Source of the DNA: Symsagittifera roscoffensis
Taxonomy: Eukaryota; Xenacoelomorpha; Acoela; Convolutidae
DNA length: 64,000 nucleotides
NCBI RefSeq assembly: GCF_963678635.1
Contig: NC_087066.1
Span: 38,387,755 to 38,451,754, forward strand
Reading direction: 5' to 3'
Part shown: positions 55,944 to 64,000 of the stretch, piece after piece
Position numbering within the stretch: position 1 is the first letter of the stretch
Layout of the letters: every line of letters begins with the position of its first letter
Translations under genes and position numbers: made by a program
Notes under the pieces: generated by a model
What the model saw: only the letters and a program-made list of their open reading frames with translations
Told to the model about the DNA's origin: nothing
Databases searched by the model: none

Positions 55944-56180
55944 AGACTCTTTTTTCTCAACTTATTGTAAAAACGATGAAAAAATTTGAGCGAAAACAAT
56001 TGGGTGAGAGGCAGTAACCTGACAACACCCCGCCAAAGGGTCGGCAATTTCAAAAATTGAAAAGTATTTATTTAAAATAAAACCCTTAACAGTGTACTTG
56101 AACAAAACCCTAGACCGACAGTATACAATTGCCCTGAGAGGAGTACCCTGACAGCGCCCAACTATAGGGTTAAGAATTTC
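55944..56180. repeat. Diverged partial third unit of the array
   Basis: Blocks such as GAGGCAGTAACCTGAC, CCAAAGGGTCG, AAGTATTTATTTAAAATAAA and ACTTGAACAAAACCCTA recur with substitutions. A short relative of the unit start (CTGCTCGTATCA..GCCCTGAATGTTCC) is also at about 62768-62812. Confidence 0.6.
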
Positions 56181-56944
56181 CAAATTTTTGGCGTTTTGTG
56201 AAAAATTTTTAAACAAATCACAAGAATCTTTGTACCTCCTAAACTAAAAAATATTTGTGTTTTCATAATTGGAGGCCCTGACAGCATCCCACTTTTGTGT
56301 TGCTAACTCCAAATTTGTGAAACAAAGCCTAAATTCAAGCTAGAAAAGCGAAAAATTTCTGATGCATTGCATTATTCCATATAGCTTAAACGTGCAAAAA
56401 AAACTTTCCATTAACCATGCAAAACTAATAAATTTATGAAGCTTAAACATGAAAAGATAGTAAAGCCCGCATTTAATTAGATAACAGATGAAAAAAATTT
56501 TTATTTAAAAAAACTAAACGATTCGAGAAAACTGAACTGTGATAGGTAAATTTTTATTCCGCTGTCAAGTTCTATTGAAGTACTAATATAGCTTTTCTTA
56601 TTTTGAAGCGCTATACGCATTCCAGTTAGCAAGAGAATCTGAGTATGAATAACTTTGTACACAAAATACCACACGACAGGAATATGTAAAACGGTACGTC
56701 GGTGGTTAACACTAAAAAAAAACAAATTATGGATTCGAAAAGAGTTTCAGGAGAAATGAGGGTCATTGAGGTCCAGGAATCAGTCACTCATCGCATAAAC
56801 AGATTCTAAAAAGATTCTTATTTACGCACTAACTCCCTTATAACCAAAAAAAAATCAGCCAATTTTCAAAAACAGCAAATAGAAAATTGGAAAAACTTCG
56901 ATTAACAAGAAAGCCGAAAGGACTTGATTATTAAATATAGCCAA

Positions 56945-57310
56945 CAGACATAAACGCAAGGAAATAGAAAAAATTCTGAATTGTTTTTAGAAAAAATTCA
57001 ACTTTCGGATTTCTAAAAATTATATTTAAAGCCTCAAAACTTTCAATTTTAAGAACAACTTATGATTGATACTTTTTTCATAAAAATAACCAAATTTCAG
57101 AAAACTATATCTATACTTTTTGTTCCGCTGGGAAAACTGAAAAAAAAAAAAACGAGAAAACGATCGCGTTTTTTATGGTCTTTACACTTTTGCTGTTTGA
57201 TAGTGGAGTAAGTAGCCTTTCTTTTCAACAAAGAAAAGGAAGTAAAATTTAAAAAAAAGCGGAAAAAATCATTACCTATACAAGAGTGTTAAGTGAATTC
57301 ATGACTCTTC
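56945..57310 (+). mobile_element. AAGAGTCAATGAACG-family element, degraded
   Basis: Shared blocks: AACGCAAGGAAATAGAAAAA, TTGTTCCGCTGGGAAAACTG, TTTACACTTTTGCTGTTTGA, ACAAGAGTGTTAAGTG..TTCATGACTCTTC. Between MLF and SMPD2. Confidence 0.5.
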
Positions 57311-57501
57311 AAAGTTTTCGCTCGCAAATTACTCAGACTTTCAATTATACATTATTTGTTCAAACAGCTTAAGAATTTCACCACAAGTCTTAAATTATAT
57401 TTTAAAAAGGCTTCAACTGCAGTGAAAATTGCTTAATTAGCAGAATTAAAGCAGACAAACGATAGTCCAACCAATCAAACTTACCCAGATAAAATAAATT
57501 T

Positions 57502-58070
57502 CATACATCAAACAAAAACAAGTTCCTACCAGGAGTGGCATTCCAGACTTTAAAATCCCATGGCACGCACTTTACCACTAAAACAACGAATAACACCAAC
57601 ATAAAAAAACTTGAGAACAGAAAATGAAAAATGTCGGAAAATAGGTGAAATAAAAAAAATATGCCATGATAAAAACACTTAGGGGCCCAGCTAAAGCTGG
57701 AAGTTTGTGTTTGATATTTTTTGAATTTGCTAGACTGATTCCGGACAAAAGTTTGACTTTGGCCAAAACCTGTAGTTTTCATTAAACCTATAATATAAGA
57801 TTGGGCAGGAAAATTATCGAAAAAAAAAACGAAAAATGGTCTACAAGTCAGAAATTTGACATTGCCTAGAGTCATAGCTTTTTGTGGAAAAAATGTGGGC
57901 CTAGCCGCTTATGCCTAAGATTCACGCAACCTACAGTGTCTGTTGAACCCGAAAAGTAAGGTTGGGGGATAGTCGAAAAGTTTCAAAAACGGTTTAAAAA
58001 ATCAAACTTTTCTGGGGGCATTATCAATCTAAACATTTCTGATGGTGACTTTTCCGAGGTCGTATACTTT
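57502..58070. repeat. Older tandem duplication, copy A
   Basis: Starting CATACATCAAACAAAAACAAG, it matches 58107-58797 with many substitutions and indels; shared blocks include TTTAAAATCCCATGGCACGC, CAGCTAAAGCTGGA and ATTTCTGATGGTGACTTTTCC. On the minus strand part of it is tRNA-like (AGTGGTAAAGTGCGTGCC). Confidence 0.75.
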
Positions 58071-58106
58071 TAATGCTGATATGCTTAAATTGCAGTAAAA
58101 TTATTA

Positions 58107-58797
58107 CATACATCAAACAAAAACAAGATCCGACCAGGATTCGCACTCCAAACTTTAAAATCCCATGGCACGCACTTTACCGCTGAAACAACGAATAACG
58201 CCAACATAAAAAACAGCAAACGAAAAATGTCAGAAAATAGGTGAAATATAAAAATATACCTTGATAAAAACACTTAGGGGTCCAGCTAAAGCTGGAGGTT
58301 TGGGTTTGACATTTTTTGAATTTACTTAAATGATTCCAGACAAAAGTTTAACTTTGCCCAAAACCTGTAGTTATGATTAAACCTATGATATAAGATAATC
58401 ATGCAGATTATCAGGCAGAAAAATTATCGAGAAAACAAAAATGGTCTACAAGTCACTAGTTTGACATTCTCCAGAGTCATAGCTTTTCCTGGAAAAAATG
58501 TGAGCGTAGCCCCTTATGCATAAGAAATTCACACAACCTACAATTTCAATTGAACCCGACATTTCAGGTTGGGATAGTCTAAAAATTTCAAAAAACGGGA
58601 AAACATTTGCGCGTAGTGGCGTATGCAAAAGAGCTTACCACAACCCGTTCCTTGAACTTATCCCAAACTCTCAGATATGGCAGGGTAGTCAAGAAAATTC
58701 GAGTGTTGAAGAACGGTAAAAAAAATCGAAAAAATTTCTGAGCGCGATGTCAATCAAAACATTTCTGATGGTGACTTTTCCGAGGGCGTTAACATTT
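58107..58797. repeat. Older tandem duplication, copy B
   Basis: It is about 120 bases longer than copy A owing to an insertion before the GATGGTGACTTTTCC end. The tRNA-like part reads CAGCGGTAAAGTGCGTGCC... with GTGCGAATCC near box B. Confidence 0.75.
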
Positions 58798-59358
58798 TGT
58801 GCAAGAAAAATTTGTTAGGGGCCGCTAATGCAGGGGAGTTTCCCACTACTATTTTTTTTCTCTATTGAACCCATAACTTAAAATTTGGGAGGTTAGATTA
58901 AGGAATTGAAATTTGGGATGTTAAGTTTCAAGAAATGATCGAAAAAACAGAGACTAGGGGAGTATGCATGCCCACAGGGGAGTAACTGATCTTTCCTTTG
59001 ATACCCCTTTTCTTGAAAATCGTTAGAATAGTTTTCCAGAACCAATAAAATGTCTCAAATAGTCACAAAGCGTCTCAAAAACCCAATCCCATTCATTTTA
59101 TAATACTTGTTTTCTTCATTCGGAAAGGGACATCATTTCCACGCTATATAAATCTGATCAAAACTAGATTACAGCTTTTCTTATCAAATTTATTGCTTTC
59201 CTTAAATAATTGAATGCACTAGAACGACGATACACAGCGATTCAACAAACAAAACTGTTAGGTCAACTAAAGATAACAATACAAAAATAGAAATCATCTA
59301 TGTAAAAAAAATGTTTTGTCGGCCATTCAACTGATAAGTTTTAATGTCTAATAATTCT

Positions 59359-59364
59359 TTTATT
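59359..59364 (-). terminator. Poly(A) signal AATAAA of MLF
   Basis: AATAAA on the minus strand, eight bases beyond the MLF TAA codon. That spacing implies an extremely short 3'UTR of roughly 20-30 bases. Confidence 0.5.
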
Positions 59365-59371
59365 GCATTGG

Positions 59372-60064
59372 TTAGTAATCGATAGCTCGCTCGTCATCAG
59401 GGCGCTCGTTTCTGTGGCCGATTCTTCGTCGACCGCGATTTCCATTTTCAATACCTCGCACTGGGGGCTGTCGCAAATGAGCAGTGGCTTTCGCCCACTC
59501 TTCGTTGAAGCGCCCTGCTTCCGATTCATCCATGTTGATAAAATTCTGACGCTCATCCCTTTCATTGGTGCGTCGGTTCAACGATCTTTCGACAATATGC
59601 CCGCGGTCGTTAAGGTGATGCCCAATTGCCATTTTGTTCAAGCCCGACTCCGAGTCTCGCACCGTCTTCCTCGTTTCCTTCACTCCTCCCGGTCCTTGCC
59701 TAGTTGAAGATGTGGCCTCGAAATACTTCGGCTCTCCTTGTCCGCCCGCGTTGCTGAAACTCATGACGCTAGAATAAGAGTAGGACTGCTTATCCTGCCC
59801 GACCGACTGTTGCAATTGGTTCCAATCCGGCATAATTGGTCCAGCTGTGAACCCTCTAGACATTTCCTGCATCATCCGGTTCATATTAGCAAAAGGGTCC
59901 CTGAACATATCTCTTTGCCTGGCCACCGAACTGTCTCCCCTATGACTCTGTTCGCTGTGTCTCCTATTGGAAGGTCCTTCCAAAGCGCCAAAAAAGCTGC
60001 CAAAATGATTGCCAAATGGTTGGAAGAAAGGATCCTCGTTGAAATTTGGGAAATGGTCGTCCAT
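59372..60064 (-). CDS. MLF: Myeloid leukemia factor family protein, uninterrupted
   Basis: A 230-residue MLF1-interacting-type protein. Typical features are the acidic/aromatic N-terminus (DPFFQPFGNHFGSFF), DPFANMNRMMQEM, the conserved core YSSVMSFSN, EPKYFEATSSTRQGPGG, VKETRKTVRDSESGLNKMAI and GHHLNDRGHIVERSLNRRT, and EEWAKA. It ends in an arginine-rich tail (NRGRRRIGHRNERPDD). MLF proteins act as adaptors in Hsp70/DnaJ chaperone complexes and in stabilising Runx factors, as known in Drosophila; nothing here tests that. Start: ATG in the context CAACAAATGG, 10 bases after a TTTTCAG acceptor, so the first exon is probably non-coding. No coding intron. An AATAAA lies eight bases past the stop. 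Confidence 0.93.
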   Translation of the reverse strand: MDDHFPNFNEDPFFQPFGNHFGSFFGALEGPSNRRHSEQSHRGDSSVARQRDMFRDPFANMNRMMQEMSRGFTAGPIMPDWNQLQQSVGQDKQSYSYSSVMSFSNAGGQGEPKYFEATSSTRQGPGGVKETRKTVRDSESGLNKMAIGHHLNDRGHIVERSLNRRTNERDERQNFINMDESEAGRFNEEWAKATAHLRQPPVRGIENGNRGRRRIGHRNERPDDERAIDY

Positions 60065-60074
60065 TTGTTGTCTA

Positions 60075-60350
60075 CTGAAAAGTATTCTTTTTTACTAATA
60101 ATCACGTAGATTTCAAGGCCGAAAGTTGATATTCAGGAGCAAATGTATGTTTGAAGGACTGAACTATCGTACACGTACCTAATCTTTAAAAAATTCCCTA
60201 GAATCAAGTCAAAACAAAACGCGTCCCATGTTTATTTGATATCTTCAAATCATTACCGAAAATCAAATAGAAGCATGATTGATGAAATGTTTCAAAATAA
60301 ATTATTTATCTAGGATAAAATGAAATAACCGAAGAGAAGACTACACTGAC
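60075..60350 (-). other. Probable 5'UTR intron of MLF
   Basis: On the minus strand AAGCAG|GTCAGT forms a donor at 60351/60350 and TTTTCAG forms an acceptor at 60075, immediately before the leader of the MLF start codon. Both sites are good matches and the 276-bp gap is plausible, but no transcript supports it. Confidence 0.45.
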
Positions 60351-60474
60351 CTGCTTGTGTTTGGAATAATTGCAGTAAGAGAGAGAAACGATATCTGAAG
60401 TGACGTCTAGTTGAAGTAAAATTAAAATTAAAATGGTGTAAAATAATACCATCAACCGCGCTCGCTTTTCTTTT

Positions 60475-60492
60475 GAATGTTCTAGATTATTC
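60475..60492 (-). promoter_or_regulatory. Heat-shock-element-like site upstream of MLF
   Basis: The string GAATGTTCTAGATTATTC reads GAA-nn-TTC-nn-GAt-nn-TTC, four alternating HSF half-sites with one mismatch. It lies about 125 bp upstream of the proposed untranslated first exon's donor and 410 bp from the ATG. A second partial site (GAATGTTC with weak flanking half-sites) is at 60576-60583. Confidence 0.4.
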
Positions 60493-60650
60493 TAAAAATA
60501 AATTACAGCATATTGCTGTTTTGATAGCCAATCAAGGTAGCTTGAGTTCTTGTCTTTGCACTATCGAACTCTCTAGAATGTTCTGTAGACTGTGCTACGA
60601 TTAAAACAAAGCACACGCCGATTGATTTTCAACAAAGCAAAGCCTCTTAC

Positions 60651-60717
60651 GTTAAACGTCTCCTTGGTGCAATGAAGAATGACCACATTGTCCTTGAAAT
60701 TTACATGCGATGAGAAA
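60651..60717 (-). CDS. Weak candidate exon upstream of MLF
   Basis: Bounded by GGACTAG and a GTAAGAG donor. One frame reads FSSHVNFKDNVVILHCTKET then FN. It could be an exon of a gene starting beyond 64 kb, an alternative MLF leader, or chance. No family is recognised. Confidence 0.2.
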
Positions 60718-61477
60718 CTAGTCCAGCCAAACATTAGAAAGTATTGTTTTACCTTAGTATCAAACAACCATTATGGGGTAACCTGGTGTCAATCTGCTAA
60801 ACCAACTGATTTTAGAGAGTAGGCTGCAACATAGAAGTTATGCGAACTGTATCCCCCTCAGGTACTTATTAACGAATATCCCTATTAACGAAATTCAACG
60901 GTTAAGGATATGAGAATTTTATACGTGGTAACCAAACTCCCCCCTTCTGGAAATAGTATCCAAATTAGGCCTTCAAACTTTAATTGGGTGTAATTGATAA
61001 CAATGCCAACCGATAAAAAAAATTAAAACTGACTTCGTGTTTAGAATACCCGGTTCCGACTATACATGTTTTTGAAGCAAAAACCTAGAATTTGTATCGT
61101 TTTTTTTTCTATTTGGAAGCGTTATACTACGCTCCCACAAACAGTTTTGGACCAAGTGAGCAACCTCATCAATATATCAATTTTGCGGGGAGCTTAGTAA
61201 ATAGGCCCTAGTTTTCAGCAGCTCAAATGTTTATTTCTTTAAGTTTTGACAAAAAATGACGTATGTTTATTAGGAGCTTTTAGCGTTATTCGCTCCTGTT
61301 ATTCGTTCCAAATTTGACTAAACATAGCCAACTAACAGTTTAAAACGAGTAATGAACGCAAGCAAACAGAAAAAAAACTGACTTTGCCGAAAAAATTTCA
61401 AAAAAAATAGATGTGGAGTTATTCGCTCCTGTTATTCGTTCCAAATTTGACTAAACATAGCCAACTAGCAATTGAAA

Positions 61478-61860
61478 ACGAGTAATGAACGCAAGTAAAC
61501 AGAAAAAAAACTGACTTTGCTCAAAAAATTATGATTGGCGCTTTTTTGATATCATTTATCCAACTTGAGAAAACTGGATCATTAGGTGAAGTTTTTATTC
61601 CGCTGGAAAACTAAAAATTAAATTCCACTTTCAAAACAAAATCGTTCACGTTTTTTCGCGGCATTTCCACGTTCTTATTTTAACAGTGCTATTCAAGTAA
61701 TTATAAGCACATCAATTTCAATTGAACTCAAAAAGTGCATATATACCTAAGAGCTTTCATAAAATTCATTAATATGTATGAATGCACATCTAGAGTTATA
61801 AGAGCATTTTTAAGACTTTTTCCTGAAAAAAGAATCACCAAGACTACTTTCTTTACTCTT
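61478..61860 (+). mobile_element. AAGAGTCAATGAACG-family element, longer subfamily
   Basis: It begins GAGTAATGAACGCAAG and ends TTTACTCTT. A truncated left end of the same element plus its flank is repeated just upstream at about 61300-61400, a direct duplication of roughly 120 bases. Confidence 0.6.
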
Positions 61861-62203
61861 AAAAATCAAAATTTTCGACGCTGAGAAACAATTTCGGAAT
61901 TTTTTTATCGATCGATTCACGACTGAAAAGTAGTTATCATATAGAAAAAGCAGCCTGAATGTAATCCAGTAAGCCTGTACGTATTCAAAATAAGATCCTT
62001 TTTTAAAACAAAGTATTTCGCTTGTTTCAGCACTGCTCTGCACTTAGGTTATAAAAGAGCGTAATTTCACTTCAATTTTCTAGATGAATTTGATTTTGAA
62101 CTTCAAAAGTAATCAAAACTCATACGGTCGAGATAACAATTTGTTAAAACTTCCTTCATTAACTTTTGAAAAAAAAACTGAACTCTGATTTCAGAAAAAA
62201 TAT

Positions 62204-62432
62204 CAAATACTGACACATGTCAAAGCAGAGCAAAACACTTCAGGAAAACCAGCAACACACAACACTGAAAAACAAAATTTTACCAGATATTATAAACTCA
62301 GCTTGCTATAAACACAATACTAAAGAGTTTATGTGCTAAAAATTGTTTTTCAAAGTTTTTTTTTGTTGCTTGTTTTTCTGAAGCATTTTGCTCCGCTTTA
62401 CTTAAATCTGTCAGTATTTGAGCAAAATATCA
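62204..62432. repeat. Imperfect foldback element
   Basis: About 60-base arms (62204-62262 and 62367-62432; for example CAAATACTGACA against TGTCAGTATTTG, GAGCAAAACACTTCAGGAAAA against its diverged complement) surround a centre of about 100 bases. Miniature-element-like. Confidence 0.55.
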
Positions 62433-62464
62433 AATCTGTCACTAATTGATATTTTTTCTGACAT

Positions 62465-62566
62465 CAACAAAATAACTCATTCTGGATTGTGGATAAAAAC
62501 TTTTGAATAAAAATATTTGAACTCTGATAAGTTTTTAACCACAATCCAGAATGAGTTATTTTGTTG
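62465..62566. repeat. Long near-perfect hairpin
   Basis: Arms of 38 bases (62465-62502 and 62529-62566, core AACTCATTCTGGATTGTGG) are reverse complements with one mismatch, around a 26-base loop. The low divergence means it formed recently or is kept homogeneous. Confidence 0.85.
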
Positions 62567-62799
62567 AGCGCAGCGTTCCAATCAGATTTGGATAAAACAA
62601 ACCAGGAACGAATAAGAACAAAAACAACAAATGATACGAAATCCGGAAAAATTTCTAAATAACTTTGGAAGGCAACTGAGCTTCAATTTGAACGATCATT
62701 TTTTGAGCTTTCATTTGGACGGCCATCAGGATATCAAAACAGAAAAGAAACTATTTATTCAACAAGCCTGCTCGTATCAAAGTAAAGCCCTGAATGTTC

Positions 62800-62949
62800 C
62801 AACTGCCCTTTAATAGGCTTCACATGTTTTTGGCAAATGAAACAATGACTAAATACGAATTTCCGGCTGATAATATCAAGTTTAAACTGTTAAATTTTGA
62901 TTCGTCTATGGAAACAATATGACCAATAAGCTTGCCTCAATTCAACTGC
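62800..62949. repeat. Tandem duplication, copy A
   Basis: It begins CAACTGCCCTTTAATAGGCT and contains TTTTGATTCGTCTATGGAAA. It is repeated 165 bases later at 62965-63109 with about ten differences. Confidence 0.7.
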
Positions 62950-62964
62950 CCTTTTCAACTGTTT

Positions 62965-63109
62965 CAACTGCCCTTTAATAGGCCTCGCATGATTTTTGGC
63001 TAACGAAACATTGACTATTTACGAATTTTAGGCTGATAATATCAAATTTTAAATTTTGATTCGTCTATGGAAATAATATGACCAATTAGCTTGTCTCAAT
63101 TCAATTTGG
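62965..63109. repeat. Tandem duplication, copy B
   Basis: It begins CAACTGCCCTTTAATAGGCC and ends near TTGTCTCAATTCAA. See copy A. Confidence 0.7.
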
Positions 63110-64000
63110 AAGAATTATGAACCTATTAAAACCATCAGAGAAATATTCGAGCAGCAAAGTCATTACAATTTTTATGTAGTGCAAGCATACTCGTTTCGCA
63201 ATCCGATGTCTTCCTGGTCGATACCCATATGCTGTTAATTTTGTAAAATCGGTCTGAACAAAAATTCACCCAAGGCAAATAAATTCCTACTTTCTTCGAA
63301 AGTCGGAACAAAAGGCCTATTACGGGAGACTCAAACAGCTTGGCAATCAATTACCAAACTCAGAGCTGTACCAAATAAAATAGAATACTTTTAAGACAAA
63401 TTCTTCAAAGCCAAAAATTAGCGATTTCGGAACTACAAACGTGGTTATAGTTATGAACTGTTGGCAATATTTCTCATATAAAGTATTGTTTTGGAAAACC
63501 CGGAGGAAAATTTGATCAGAGCAGAGCTAAGTTTATTGAGCCGAGTTTTTATCTTTTTGTTTTTGTTTCTGCACGGCAAATCAATTACTGTGGTGAAAAA
63601 TTTTGAGGAAAACGTTATTCGGAAAACGTTGAGACGAAATGGGAAAAAGTCGCTACAGTTTGATATGTCATTTTCGTCCTATGTCGTATTTCAGCTCTGT
63701 TCAACAAAACTATTTTTGGTTTTGTTGTACCGTCTCGCATGATCACTCAATTTAAACAGTCTTTTGGATCTTAATTAAGACTGGTTTCTTGTTTGGATTA
63801 GCCTTAAATAAAAGTAGCACAATTTCAAAAATGGCTTCCTGCCGTTCTTTGTCACTTAATATGCTGGATTCCATATTAAAGAAAAGACAAATCTGCAGAC
63901 CTCAAAACCAAAACAAACGGCTTGCAAGCGTTACTAACCGTCGTATCGATTCCCATTTTATCAACAACAACAACAAATGGGCGCAGATGAAAAATTTTTA

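Larger units (their letters stand above)
60718..64000. other. Right end: repeats, no supported gene
   Basis: It holds repeat copies (61.3-61.9 kb), foldbacks (62.2-62.6 kb) and a tandem duplication (62.8-63.1 kb). An open stretch at 63491-63742 (hydrophobic VFIFLFLFLH then basic) has no ATG start and no recognisable family, so it is not called. Confidence 0.5.

Noticed and set aside
59738-60109. 123-residue open frame on the plus strand
   Set aside because: Antisense of the MLF coding region; high G+C coding sequence often leaves such shadows.
63491-63742. 83-residue open frame with a hydrophobic segment
   Set aside because: It opens with TTG rather than ATG, has no recognisable domain, and shows no splice context.

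Overview
The window is nuclear DNA from an animal, very probably an invertebrate. It is visibly A+T-rich. The genes are split by canonical GT-AG introns, all on the standard genetic code, and every recognisable protein family (SVOP transporter, WDR31, SMPD2 sphingomyelinase, MLF) is metazoan. Two tRNA genes show eukaryotic features, including a tRNA-Tyr with the usual short intron after the anticodon. Most of the rest is decayed mobile DNA: non-LTR retrotransposons, hAT-like and other terminal-inverted-repeat (TIR) miniature elements, and repeats carrying tRNA-like pol III promoters. I cannot place the phylum from sequence alone.

Layout. 2.5-33.8 kb, minus strand: ten coding exons of an SVOP-like MFS transporter, assembled by splice phase and by similarity to vertebrate SVOP. 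The C-terminal exons lie beyond base 1. Its introns (114 bp to about 8.5 kb) hold a tRNA-Tyr gene, a tRNA-Ile-like gene, a nearly full-length but broken LINE (25.9-29.65 kb), several LINE fragments (two in inverted orientation) and many miniature elements. 34.7-38.2 kb, plus strand: three small phase-compatible candidate exons of an unrecognised gene. 39.4-49.4 kb, minus strand: a complete four-exon WDR31 gene whose intron 2 carries an antisense decayed LINE interrupted by a hAT-like miniature element, and whose intron 1 carries two adjacent copies of another repeat. 52.1-53.35 kb, minus strand: an uninterrupted SMPD2-type neutral sphingomyelinase. 53.5-56.2 kb: a tandem array with two 1188-bp copies that look identical. 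57.5-58.8 kb: an older tandem duplication. 59.37-60.06 kb, minus strand: an uninterrupted myeloid leukemia factor (MLF) gene with a probable 5'UTR intron and a heat-shock-element-like site upstream. 60.7-64 kb: repeats and hairpins, no supported gene.

The four named genes share no evident pathway; this is ordinary animal gene neighbourhood, not an operon. All four lie on the minus strand. Most of the novelty is in the repeats: at least five families can be delimited from repeated copies, and in two cases target-site duplications or nested insertions allow classification and relative dating. I found no convincing undescribed multi-gene system.
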